The notes beneath the pieces were generated by a model that did no database searches, had not been told where the DNA came from, and saw nothing but the letters and a program-made list of their open reading frames with translations. A stretch of DNA of 64,000 bases from Epichloe hybrida (lineage: Eukaryota > Ascomycota > Sordariomycetes > Hypocreales > Clavicipitaceae), in NCBI GenBank assembly GCA_019022495.1, contig JAFEKR010000006.1:1922001-1986000 (forward strand). The letters are read 5' to 3'. The position numbers and the translations under genes are program-made. Below are positions 34,100-44,248 of the stretch, piece by piece (position 1 is the first letter of the stretch; the number at the start of each line of letters is the position of its first letter).

Positions 34100-35059
34100 C
34101 TACAGAAACGACCCCTTCTGAAATCTCGCTCCGAAATTGGCACTCTTACTGATGAGCTCCGTCCGAGCCTTGGTCCCAATCTTGCCCCCAACAGCCATGT
34201 CCTTCTCCCTATCAAACGCCCTCTTGCTCGGATCATCGTCGTCCTCAATCTTGCCCCCCGACGACGACGCCGCCGCCGCCGCATGTTTCCTCCTCTCGCT
34301 GTGCTCGTCGTACAGGCTCTTCCCGCGCGTGGCGTCGATGGATTCAGCGACGCGCCTATCCCGCTGCTCCTGAATCCTGTCCCTCGCGGGGGGGAGGGGG
34401 CCGGCGCAGGCAGACGGGGCTCGTCCCAGGAGGGCGTCCCTTTGGTGCCGCAGCTTCTCCTGGGGCGTCTCGGTCCATATCGAGGAGAGGTTGGAGGGGG
34501 AGGAGGGGGAGGGCTTGGCCGAGGGCTTGGAGGCGAATTTTCGGGCGCGCAGGCGGGTTGGGTCGCGCTCCGAGTAGGATGTTGAGGGGGGCGCGAGCAT
34601 CCAGGTGTCGCGTTGGGGGGCGGGTTCCGAGGACGGGAGCGTCGGGCCGATGGGTGGGCGGGCGGTGGTGAGGGAGGGGAGGGAGGGGCCGTAGTCGTCT
34701 TCGTCTTCGTCTTCTGAGGAGGAGGAGGAGGGAGATGCTCGGTGCCGTGGTTGTGGTTGTGGTTGTGGTGGCTGAGCTGGTCTGGTATCAGAGTCCGAGT
34801 CGGAGAGGTCAATCTCGTGGGCGTTGGAGGGAATGGCGGGTTCTGCTTCTGGGCTGGTTGCGGGAGGGGCGGAGGGTCCAATGTCTGGGTCCGAGTCGGA
34901 CGTGTTCATGTTGATTTCTTCATTGTTTGCGGCTCGTCCTGCGTCGCGACGACGTGCTTGTTTGGAGGGTGGTGGTGGTTGGTTGTGAGCGTCGTCCGGG
35001 TCGGGAGTGCGCTTGCGCTTTGTGAGGTCCGCGGGGAGATGCGGCCCTATTGAGGACAT
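34100..35059 (-). CDS. GPALPP motif (DUF3752) protein
   Basis: Single-exon, 319 residues, ATG at 35059. The family's namesake motif appears in variants: IGPHLPADL at the N-terminus, YGPSLPS and IGPTLPS in the middle, and DTWMLAPP. The DUF3752 core follows with FASK, WTETPQEKLRHQRDALLG, then SLYDEHSERRK and the conserved end DREKDMAVGGKIG with SANFGARFQKGSFL. The first half is low-complexity with acidic-Ser runs (SSSSSEDEDEDDYG). The family is nuclear and linked to the spliceosome in other eukaryotes; the exact role is not known. It is read divergently from the next plus-strand material, leaving a 2.2-kb gap. Confidence 0.9.
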   Translation of the reverse strand: MSSIGPHLPADLTKRKRTPDPDDAHNQPPPPSKQARRRDAGRAANNEEINMNTSDSDPDIGPSAPPATSPEAEPAIPSNAHEIDLSDSDSDTRPAQPPQPQPQPRHRASPSSSSSEDEDEDDYGPSLPSLTTARPPIGPTLPSSEPAPQRDTWMLAPPSTSYSERDPTRLRARKFASKPSAKPSPSSPSNLSSIWTETPQEKLRHQRDALLGRAPSACAGPLPPARDRIQEQRDRRVAESIDATRGKSLYDEHSERRKHAAAAASSSGGKIEDDDDPSKRAFDREKDMAVGGKIGTKARTELISKSANFGARFQKGSFL

Positions 35060-35349
35060 GGTTTCGTGTGTGTATATGGGAGCGCGCGCAACAATGGATC
35101 GTTCGCGGTCGCGGAGAGGTTGGTTGTTGTTGCGAGAGACGGTGGTTTTGGACAGGAACGCGATGTTGAAGCTGGAAGATGGACACGCGATGTTAAAAGA
35201 TGGATTGACGTCGCTGCCCTGCCATTGGGGGGAGGGGGGGTTGCCTTGGTGGGACCAGCGGGGTTTATCAGTGTGTGAAAAACAGCAAGTCCAAATTCAT
35301 CCACATATACGGACTACATATGATATGATTCGTAATGTGATATATCTGC

Positions 35350-35850
35350 CCGCTCCCGCTCCCGGTAACCGCATTGGCATAGTTGGTCGAACAGGTGCCA
35401 GCAACTTGCAAGTCATCGCTCACTCTTGTACTTGTTCAGAATTCTAGAGGCAAGACAAGCAAAGATTTGTCGTTGACGACATGGACATGTCGACGTCAAG
35501 ATTGGCTGACCTTGGGCAACAACGTCTTTTCATTGTTCCTCAAGATCCATTTCTTTTTTTTTTTTTTTTTTTCAGCGGAACTCTACGGGACGTACGACTC
35601 GATGAAGCAACGAGCGCCGTCGACATGGAAACGGATGGGACACTACAAGTACATCATGAGGGAAAGCTTTCAAGGGTGCGCTATGTAGAATTGTTGTTGC
35701 CCACCCGTCTGTCTGCCATTGTGTGTTTACTTGAACATGGGGGTTGTCGTGGAAGGTGGTGGTCATCCAACCGAACCCTTTCAGCTGCGCAATGGCCCCG
35801 TTGCGAAGCTCTTGGAGACGAGTTTAGAACAGGAATGTGCGGCATGAGTA
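35350..35850 (+). pseudogene. Relic of an ABC-transporter nucleotide-binding domain (ABCC/MRP type)
   Basis: Fragments appear in the right order for the second nucleotide-binding domain: a damaged Walker A (NRIGIVGRTGASN, lacking the GKS), then VDDMDMSTSRLADLGQQRLF, the Q-loop IVPQDPF, GTLRD, then directly LDEATSAVDMETDGTLQ, RESFQGC, RLSAIV and finally VVEGGGHPTEPFQ with NGPVAKLLETSLEQ. About 60-80 residues including the signature motif are missing between GTLRD and LDEATS, a run of about 20 T sits after PFL, and at least two frameshifts and one stop occur. No transmembrane part is nearby. Clearly non-functional. Confidence 0.8.
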
Positions 35851-36262
35851 CTTGCAAGTACTTGCATTCAGCTATCGACGCCACAGGCTGAAGCTGAACC
35901 ATGGACTCTGCCAGGGCCAGTCCAAGGCAAGCAAGGCGGGTGGGACAATTCTTGGAGGGGTGGTAAGACGGCAGAATGTGTGCCGTCCATCTCGTGCAGT
36001 GCCGGGAAGTAAGCAATCCGTGCAGATACTGTTTATCAGTGAGTTAGTCAAGTATCTGTTGCACAGCCATGTTAGCGTGGGTTAATATCATTAATGCGCA
36101 TTCTATTAGGGTATCGGCTATGCCCCTTTCCAATACTCCGTAGTCATATAGGGTTTTCCCTTCCTGAATTGATTATCCTTCCGTGTGAGTATTAAATATC
36201 CAGGATGATCGAGTACACGTGATTGTTTATTTACTTCACCATTCCCCCGCGGCGTGTCTCTC

Positions 36263-36562
36263 ATCGTTACCCAAAACAACATCAATCGGTCATCATCGCT
36301 ACTTACTTCGGATGCATTTCAGAGGGATCAGAGGGAACATGTCTCACTTCGCCTTACTGACTTAGTAAGTTAACTGTCTTTTCGGACCATCATTACTCAG
36401 AACAACATCAACTCGTCATCATCGCTACTCGCTACTTACCTCGCATGCATTCTCAGAGGGAACATATGAGCCGTTTAATGCAACCCCGCCTGCACGTAAG
36501 CTGCCTTTCGTCGCTCTCACTCCGGGTTACTAACTTACTAAGTCAACGGTCCATTCGGACCA
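36263..36562. repeat. Imperfect tandem duplication (two units of about 130-170 bp)
   Basis: Unit 1 (about 36263-36390) and unit 2 (about 36391-36562) share, in the same order, ACAACATCAA, GTCATCATCGCTACT, GCATGCAT or GGATGCATT, CAGAGGGAACAT, then TTACTnACTTAnTAAGT and TTCGGACCAT. Unit 2 has an extra insertion of about 40 bp. It lies 0.7-1.0 kb upstream of the secreted protein gene at 37245. Confidence 0.7.
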
Positions 36563-37244
36563 TATCCGAATCGCTATCAACGCAGTCGCGAGTTGCCGCC
36601 CTTATAAAGTAAGAACTAGCAAGATGCTTGACATTCTTTCGGTGTCTCTTGCGGCAACAGACCGAGCCATGCGACCTCCGTATCGAACATGTGCCGTGTC
36701 ATGTCAGCGTAGCTCATGTCAGCGTAGCAATACCAACGATCGGACAACACACCTTTAGATGAAGCAAGAACAAGGCAAGAACCAATCGAATAGCTTGAGC
36801 TAGGATGATGACTGATGACAGGACAAGATTCTCAAAAAAATCCCCCAACTCACTGAAGCTGCTCGAATGTCATGGGCACGCACTCTGGCCGGCGTAGGCA
36901 AAGAGGGCAAAAAGTCCATACGCATGCTACAAAGTGAAAGACGACCAGTCCGTGGCCGCTTCGGTTTCGGCATGTGAACATTCGAATCGGAAACATTGAC
37001 GCAGGCTTTCGTTTCGTGTATAAAAGGGGCATCGTTCGCTGCCCTTGTTACGATATCCCCAAAAAACAACAAGTCGGCACCAGAGTCAGGACTTAGATAT
37101 CATCATTATCACCATCATCATCATCGCATACAATACTCGAGGTGTAAGTCATTGGGAGAGAATCAAATCCAGCAACTCGACCAGTTGGGGGGGTCGGTCC
37201 CGTTGACACATGCAGCAGTTGACAGTATCATCAAAGTCTTGACC

Positions 37245-37742
37245 ATGAAGTTTAACGGCAAAGCTCTCCTCGCCCTCGCGGCGTCCTTCTACATCGGACT
37301 TGGTGCCGCTGCCACCGAAGCAGAGACGTTCTTGGCCGAGAACCCAGACGTCCAAGTTGGTCGTGAAGCGCTCGCCAAGGCAGAGGCGGGCATCGGCCCC
37401 AACACATTCGGTGTCGTGAACAAGCCCGTCGGCAACATTGTGATGCTCCAGGAGTTCGACGCCGACACCAACGAGCGCATCTTCGCCGTCGCGCTCATTG
37501 ACGACGAGAAGGCGGAGAAGTACTACAAGGAGAACAACAAGGACGGGGATGTTCAGGGACAGATAATGAAGCGCTACGACACGTCGTCTGCCGATTCCAA
37601 CAAGCTGCGCTTCAATTTTGAGCGCGCGTCGCGGTGCGGCCAGTACTGCAGCCGTGGCCCCAGCTGCACGGACAAAAAATGCCCGGCTTGCCTAAGTGTC
37701 GGTGATAAAACACACAAGCTGAAATGCCAGGCGCGACCCTAG
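37245..37742 (+). CDS. Secreted member of an unrecognised two-gene family
   Basis: 165 residues, single exon. The start is set at the ATG at 37245 because it gives a clean signal peptide (MKFNGKALLALAASFYIGLG, cleavage near AAA); an upstream in-frame frame lacks protein character. The core, residues 25-98, contains AETFLAENPDVQVGREALAK, NTFGVVNKPVGNIVMLQEFD, RIFAVALIDDEKAEKYYKEN. The tail has RFNFERASRCGQYC and six Cys with spacing C-x3-C-x5-C-x4-C-x2-C-x12-C. The next gene (38301) matches it along the whole length but has no signal peptide. I do not recognise the family. The core has alternating hydrophobic strands and could be a small alpha/beta fold; the Cys tail suggests disulphides outside the cell. 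Confidence 0.8.
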   Translation: MKFNGKALLALAASFYIGLGAAATEAETFLAENPDVQVGREALAKAEAGIGPNTFGVVNKPVGNIVMLQEFDADTNERIFAVALIDDEKAEKYYKENNKDGDVQGQIMKRYDTSSADSNKLRFNFERASRCGQYCSRGPSCTDKKCPACLSVGDKTHKLKCQARP

Positions 37743-38300
37743 TAGAGTCGTAGGTGGCATAATAATAGTCAGATAGTCAAGTCCTGTGACTCCTGCCTGT
37801 CATGACTCATGACTGTAGCTACGTCTGCCTCAATACAATAACGCGTTGTTGTCTGCACGTTGTACCATCCTATTTGCTGTGAATATTGTCACTGCCCCGA
37901 CAACAACAATAGCAAGCCCACTAATTAATTGCTGACTGGGTAGCTGCAGGTGTTGGGTAGCATCACCGCATAGCATCGCCACAAGCGTACAAAGCGGGCT
38001 GAGTCGTGCGGCATGCATGAAGATGCGGGATGATGCGGGATGATGCGGGATGATGTGCACTGCCACTGCTTCTCCGATGCGGAAAGTGGCTGTGATGCTG
38101 CTTCCTTCCGCCTCCGCACCAGCTCGGCATGGTTCCTTCCTCTCCCGCGGCAGTGAACGAACACCAGATAAAAACCCTCGTTTCATTTCCCATTTCCCAA
38201 TTCCCACAGCCGATTTCGCTCACACACGAGACTGAAGACTCACTTTACCATCTCTCCCTTTCTTCCTAGGAAAAGAAAAAAACCTCAACTCCAACCAAGC
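37743..38300. other. Spacer between the paralogous pair
   Basis: Contains three tandem copies of GATGCGGGAT (38021-38056). A polypyrimidine tract with CTTCCTAG at 38262-38270 could be a 3' splice site in the leader of the downstream gene, but no upstream coding exon was found. Confidence 0.5.
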
Positions 38301-38723
38301 ATGTCCAACGCAGCAGCAGCATCCTCCGGCATCGCCGAGACAGACGCCTTCTTGAAAGCCCACCCCGAGGTGCTGGTCGGCCGCGACGCCCTGCGCAAGG
38401 CCGAGGAGGAATTCGGAGACGACACCTTTGCCATTGTCAACAAGCCTCTTGGCAACGTGGTTCTCGTGCAGCATTTCAACCCGGATACACTGGAGCGCTT
38501 GTTCGCCGTCGCGCTGGTCGACGACGACAAGGCCGAGAAGCACTACAAGGAGAACAACAACGACGACGAGGACGACGAGGACGACGAGGAGAGCTGTGCG
38601 GGCTGCGGGGCGGGATCGGGCCGGGCGCGCGTGGACGGGCCGGCGCGGTTCTTGTACGAGCGAATGGTGACGTGTAGCGAGGGGTGTCCCAAGGCGCAGG
38701 TCGGGAGGATGTGGCCGGCCTAG
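38301..38723 (+). CDS. Signal-less paralogue of the preceding secreted protein
   Basis: 140 residues, single exon from ATG 38301. It matches the product of 37245-37742 segment by segment: ETDAFLKAHPEVLVGRDALR, DTFAIVNKPLGNVVLVQHFN, RLFAVALVDDDKAEKHYKEN, and RFLYERMVTCSEGC aligned to RFNFERASRCGQYC. The N-terminus, MSNAAAASSG, is short and not hydrophobic, so the product should stay in the cytosol. An acidic run (NDDEDDEDDEE) is inserted before the tail, and only four Cys remain. Same strand and 560 bp apart, so the pair arose by tandem duplication. GC at third positions is high, like its neighbour. Function unknown. Confidence 0.78.
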   Translation: MSNAAAASSGIAETDAFLKAHPEVLVGRDALRKAEEEFGDDTFAIVNKPLGNVVLVQHFNPDTLERLFAVALVDDDKAEKHYKENNNDDEDDEDDEESCAGCGAGSGRARVDGPARFLYERMVTCSEGCPKAQVGRMWPA

Positions 38724-39360
38724 ATTGGGGGGGGCGCTTCTGTGAGGGATGTGGTGGTTTGGTGGCAAGAGGATTGGGGAGCGGATGGTATCCGTATCTG
38801 TGGTGAAGTGGCGTTGGTGGTTGATGATTCACGGACGAGGACGGGGTGGACGATGGAGCGGCTGCTCGACGGCTTTTGTCATATCGTGAAGTGGAAGTTT
38901 GTTCTTCGCCGCGCCATGATGTACTGTGTCTACCTAACTGAGGTCATACTACTTCCGTATGCAACTGCCACGAGGACATACCGCCATGTCGCGCACGGAA
39001 AATGGCCGATGAAACCGAGAATCGCCGGCACCTTCGCCGAGCGTTTCTCGAACAAGTTAGCCAGTCCATGGACGTCGTGGGGCAACTCGGACTCGAGCCC
39101 AATCTCTGTTCTCAAACACAGGGGCTACGGACTCGCACAACGTCATCAATTTCTACATACAGCAAGGACCGGGGTCGGAACCGGGACGTTGAGATGCGTC
39201 TTATCCATATTTTGTAAAGCTACGTCACCGAGGGATGGAGAATGACACATTTTTTTTTTCCCAAACGGTGAGTTATTCTAGGCGTGATCATGGTACACTA
39301 TGTGTTCTGTTTCACGTATGCTTCCTCTTCCTGCCCGTAATGTCGACCCGACGACCCCCA
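38724..39360. other. Intergenic region between convergent genes
   Basis: 3' flanks of the paralogue at 38301 and the large membrane protein gene. No gene seen. Confidence 0.5.
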
Positions 39361-42300
39361 TCATGATTCCGGCGTATCAACACGTCGAATGGTTTTCTCC
39401 GCCGCAGGTATAGACCGAGCCTTGCTTGCCTTTCTGTTGGCCAAGAATATCAAAATCAGCTCTGCCGCGCTAGTGTATTGTCCTAGAAGGAAGACGAAAG
39501 CGAGCAAGAATCCCAATGCAACGACCACCTCGAATGGTAGGACCGCGCGGGTCAGGCAGAGCGTCACGCTGCTCAGATCCGCAAACCCTGTGATGAGAGT
39601 GGGTACCAGCAGTATCAGGAGCAGCTGGTTGCAAGCGTTTGACGCGAACGTCACGTAGCCCATCTTGATGGCCCCTGATGGGGGTTCGCCGGGGGCGAGC
39701 TCGGCCTGTTTGGCAAAGAAGTAGAGCACAATGGAAGCGATGGCGATGATCAAGACGATTATGCCGAGAACCTGTGAAATGTGAAATGTCAGTGCGGTGA
39801 AAAGCTGCAACAAAACAAGAAGTGGTTTCGATGCAAAGGTTGAAGGGGAGGGGGGGGGGGGAAAAGCTTACACCATGGGCTGTCCTGAGATGACCCGACG
39901 CTGAACCCGCCACGAGACCAAATATGAGAATAAAAAGCAGAGACGGCGCAACGACAAACAGCATGAGGATCCTGCTTGCTTTCGGTGTCCAGCTGGGCAA
40001 CACGTGTGGAATCCGCAGACGAACCACAATGTTCCGGAGACTCGTAAAGGTCAAGACAAGAGGTAGAGCGATGTATAATCCCAAAATGGCACCTCCGACT
40101 ATTTCACCACATGTCAGCTTACGTGCGCATTGCATTCCCCCCACCCAGAATGGATGAGCCCCCCGTAGATGTCAGGGCAAAATCTTACTGTGAAGAACCA
40201 AGAAGGCGGCAAATCTCCCGAAGGGAGACCCGTTGATGGTTATAGCACCGGCCATGCCGAGGAGAGAGTCACCAAAGTTGTCGCCGAGTATTTTGCCGTC
40301 AATCTCGAACTTGTGTCCCTGTGATTCAACACGGATAATGCCCCTGGGTATCAGGCCTTTGATGGCATCTCGGGTGTTCCTGCTCAGATCCAGAGAAATC
40401 GTGCCGCTCCTTTGAAGGCCGATGGCGACGAGAAATAAACCAGCGACGCCATCGCAAGTTAGCACATCGACGCCCTTTTGTGCCAAGACGGAAATCGCAT
40501 CCGCGTCGATAAATCTGGACAAGTCCAGTCCTAGCGGGTCTGCCGGAAAACCGAACTGACGTCTGACCAGGGCAAGAGACTTTGTCGACTTGTCTTCAAC
40601 ATCTCTCCTTGTCTTGCCGGGACCAGAACCTGGGCCCAGGACAGGCGTGAGATCGATGCCCCTTGCGAGCAGCTTTTGCAGCGTCACTACGCCAGAACTT
40701 CCTAGCCCCTGACCAAAGCCAATAGCGGCACCGCCCGCCGAATCATCAAACTCAACTTTTGTATCCGGGACCGGCGCATCGGGAGCTCTCGAGGTGCCAT
40801 TGATGATGGAGTTGATACCGCCGATGGCCTGCACACCGTCTCCAGCCCCGGTAAGCAGACCTCTTGTCAAGCCATTGGCAACACGGGGGATATCGACCTT
40901 GGCCACAAGATCCATCAAGCCTCCGACACCATCTCTGCCACCGGACAGAGTTTTGAGAGCTTTGCCGATGGTGTCGTTGGCGAGGAAGCGAGACGAGAGG
41001 CCCTCTCCAAAACTCTGGGCGAGACCGCCGATGTCTACTTCTCCCTGAGGAGCAGACGGTTGTTGCTCAGGTCCAGTCTCGGGCTGCAGGCCCAACCCAA
41101 CTGCGCTGCCTCTTCCAAGTCCCCTTCCCAGCCCAGAAGCCAGGGGAGCGCCGAATTTGGACAACAGCCCGTCAATGCCGCCGGTCAGAAGGGATCCAGC
41201 ACCGTCGGAGATTTTCCTTGTCACTTCCGTCAGGTTCAGGTTTCCGGTGAGTGCATCGCCCAATCCAAAGGCAAAGCTTCCAGCGATCTGGGGGATATCC
41301 TGCAAAGACCCTGGCGGAAGAGGAGGCGCGATGCTCTTTGCTGCAAGACCAAGGCCTTTGGCGCTGCCTGATCCCAAGCCTGCACCGGCATTCAAGGCGG
41401 TGGCTCCAAGATCAAAGGGAGGTAGCATCGAGCCCAGGCTCTGCGCGCTGATGTTGATGCCGTCCGTGAAGGAGTTGCTGAGCCCAAACGCAAGCGTGCC
41501 TGCAATGCCAGAGATATCTGAAGCAGACCTGGGTGGTGGTGGTGCCAGGTTCTTGTCTTGAGACACAAGCTTCAGTCCCTTGGCCGCGCCGCCGCCGAGT
41601 CCGGTTCCCACACTGAGAGCAGCACCGCCGATGTCGAGATCGGCAGGTACAAGATTCCCGATGCTCTTGGGGTCGATTGAATCAGTAAGGCTTCTGCTCA
41701 GGCCAAACGCAAAGGTCCCGGCAATGCCCGGGATGTCCGATTGAGAAGCCGGCGGAGGCGGCTCGATGGCCGTATTGTTAGTTAGTTTCAGTCCGAGGGC
41801 CGCTCCCCTGCCGATGCCGGTACCGACTCCTTTGGCGGCTGCTCCAAAGTCAATGGATGGAAGGAGCGACGTCATGCCTCCCGTGAGGTTCAAGTTTGAG
41901 AGAAAGGCTCGGGATGCTCCGAAACCCAAGCCTCCGACGATGTCGTCTACGCTGCTTCCATTCAGCGACGGCTGCAAGTCTTTCTTGGTCAATCCCAATC
42001 CCATGGCACCCCCGTTGCCGAGACCAGTTCCAAGCGAGGCGGCGAGGGCAGCTATGGGGGGCAGCTTCAGCAGATTGCTGTTCATGGCAGCTTTGACTGC
42101 CGTTGCTGTGAGTCCAATGGCGGCGTTCTGGACGATGGGATTGAGCCCAGAGTTTGTCATGCCGTTTTCCTGAGCAACTTGAAGCCCTGTCGTTTTCGAA
42201 TCCGCGGCGGTCGTCAAGTTCAGGGCCTGAGCTGCTCCCTCTCCGGCACCGACACCACCAAAGAAGCCCGCGCCGGCGAGATTACCACCGGTTCCGTTGA

Positions 42301-43030
42301 GGAACTTGCCGACTAGGTTGCCCGCGACGTTTGAAATGAGTCCACCGATGGGACCGCCGCCGCCGCCGCCACCGCCGCCGCCGCCCCCTTCTCCCCCTTC
42401 TTGGCCTCCTTTTCCTCCACCGGCGAGGTTTCCGACTAGATTCCCCAAGAGCCCTCCGTCTCCAAGCGCATTCGTGCTACTGGTACCTCCGTTCGCTTCA
42501 TCGCTGATGGTATTCCCCCCGCTCGGGGCGCCTTCCCTGGCGCTCCCTTTGTCCGGTCTTCCACCACCCAGGCCGGGTAACAGTTCTCCAAGTGGACCAG
42601 CTCTCTTTTCCAACTTTTCCAACTCGTCTTCGTTTTCGTCGTCGTTGTTTTCGGCGATTCCTCTCTTCAGATCGAGTCGGTAAGGTTCATCCGTCTTGGC
42701 ATTCATGTTCCTGACATGAGAGTCAAGATCGTTGGAAAGCATGGTCAGCTCCGAGACGCCATATCTGCCTGCCGCTTCTCTCGACGTGTCGCTAAACATG
42801 CTGACCAGGGCCATGTACGCCCGCCGAAGTTGACCATCTTCTAAAATTGCGCCCATCGCATCCGATGACATTGCACTCGGAGGGCTTGCTGATTGTGGTG
42901 TGTTTCTGGTCTCGTCAATGACATTGAGATGAGACCCATCTTGTGCCAAGGTAAAGTGCATCATCCCAAGGAGCAAGAGAAAAAGTGACGAGAAACGGCC
43001 GCAGCCTCCCCGGAATGGAGCAAAAGCCAT
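39361..43030 (-). CDS. Large secretory-pathway membrane protein with tandem Gly-rich repeats and b561-like C-terminus
   Basis: Three exons on the minus strand, 43030-40189, 40098-39872 and 39771-39361 (junction phases 1 and 0), give 1159 residues. A signal peptide (SLFLLLLGMMHFTLAQ) starts the protein. After an acidic 130-residue region and a poly-Gly run (coded by GGC/GGT repeats, 42355-42390), residues about 290-780 hold at least five diverged repeats of some 85-95 residues; each has IAGxFAFGLS, an I/L-rich segment, then VGTGLGxGAAxGLxL and a Pro run. The last 220 residues carry about five transmembrane helices, with histidines in FLVLHIGGAILGLYIALPLV and HLRTAHGVLGIIVLIIAIA placed as in cytochrome b561 domains. 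N-glycosylation sites (NLT, NGT, NIS) are common in the repeats. A wall-facing or vacuolar redox membrane protein is possible, but haem binding is inference. Confidence 0.78.
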
Positions 43031-43102
43031 CGTGAGAAATTAGGCAAGCGGGCGGCAGCGCAAACCAAAAGACTAGTAAAATTAATTAAACAAAACCAAA
43101 CC

Positions 43103-43140
43103 AAAAAAAAAAAAAAAAAAAAAAAAAAGAAGAAGAAGAA
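43103..43140. repeat. Poly(A) tract with (GAA)n
   Basis: About 26 A followed by four GAA units, 80 bp upstream of the large membrane protein start codon on the other strand. Confidence 0.85.
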
Positions 43141-44090
43141 TATGAATCAGAATGAACAAGTTTAGTTCTTAATGTAAACCATGAAGAAAAGGATGCAAGA
43201 ACGGAAGTGGAGGCTCAATGGGAGACACGTCGACCTGCGACGGATAACGAGACGCTCAAGTTGTCAAACACTCCTTCTTGACTCGAGAAGTCGATGAGTT
43301 GTTTCATTTCATCTTGTAACTCACTCGGCGGCGCCCATGGCCCAATTCGCGATACGAGCAACAGCCTCTAGTCTTGGGGACTTCCGGGACCCTGTCAGAA
43401 ATGAGTCGCGCTCATCCACGTCTCATGAGTCATCCATGTGTGGCCCGGAGATCTGGTTTCCGCCATCTTACGGAGTACGTGCTGCGAGGAAGATCAATTC
43501 ATGCAGTGGGCCTGTGTTTGGATTTTGTATCGTTTTTGGAGTTTTGGGTTTCAAACTGTACTGGCGCTCCGCATCTGATTCCTGATTCCTGATTCGAAGA
43601 GTCCGAGCGCGTAGGGACGATGATACCGGGCGGCGGGGGCAGGTTTCCGAGACGAAGATGAGAGGTGGTCGGTCGAGGCCGGGAGGCGACGGAAGCGAGC
43701 GGAACAACGATGCAGAAATCAGAAGTTGGTGCAATATTCCAGGAGACCAAGCACCGCGGGCATTTTTCGTTCGGAGTGAACTGGGTTTGTGCTCTTGTTC
43801 TCCTATTTGGAACATGTTGTCGTATCTGACTCGGCCTTCCCTTTGTTGAGTGCGTTGAGGACCGCAAGGCAAACAGCCAGGTCACGGGACCCACACCTTC
43901 TTTGATAGGCCCGCCATAGCTCACCTCGCTCACCTCATCCCCCGCCTAGCCTGCCAGCCGTTACGTATAGTCCGCATGCTTCTTGTGGAAGCTGGAGCTT
44001 CAGCTTCATGTGCAGTGCGCACACATCAAATCGAACCGCTCCCCGGCCGATCGAAAACAACGTGGGCAGGCTTGTGGAGCTGCCGGACGC

Positions 44091-44129
44091 GTCTGCATCG
44101 TCTGCATCGTCTGCATCGTCTGCATCGTC
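44091..44129. repeat. 9-nt tandem repeat GTCTGCATC
   Basis: Four perfect copies, about 120 bp upstream of the VPS8 start codon. Confidence 0.9.
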
Positions 44130-44248
44130 CAAAGGGCTTACCAATTCTCGATTACTGCCTTCGCCGAGTTTGTCTGCGACCCCTGCGCGCGATAATTCTT
44201 GTACAACCTAGCGCTGCCATCCCCAAGATGTAATGGACATTAGACAAT

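Larger units (their letters stand above)
35060..37244. other. Intergenic region with ABC relic and tandem duplication
   Basis: No intact gene. Left part: 5' flank of the GPALPP gene. Middle: ABC-transporter relic (35350-35850). Right: imperfect tandem duplication (36263-36562) and the promoter of the secreted protein gene at 37245. Confidence 0.55.
43031..44248. other. Divergent intergenic region
   Basis: Between the large membrane protein gene (minus) and VPS8 (plus). Contains an A26 run plus GAA repeats (43103-43140), a TACGGAGTA copy near 43471 and a four-copy 9-nt repeat (44091-44129). No gene seen. Confidence 0.55.

Noticed and set aside
34078..34881. 267-codon Pro-rich frame on the minus strand
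   Set aside because: Alternate frame of the GPALPP gene; the 34100-35059 frame carries the family motifs.
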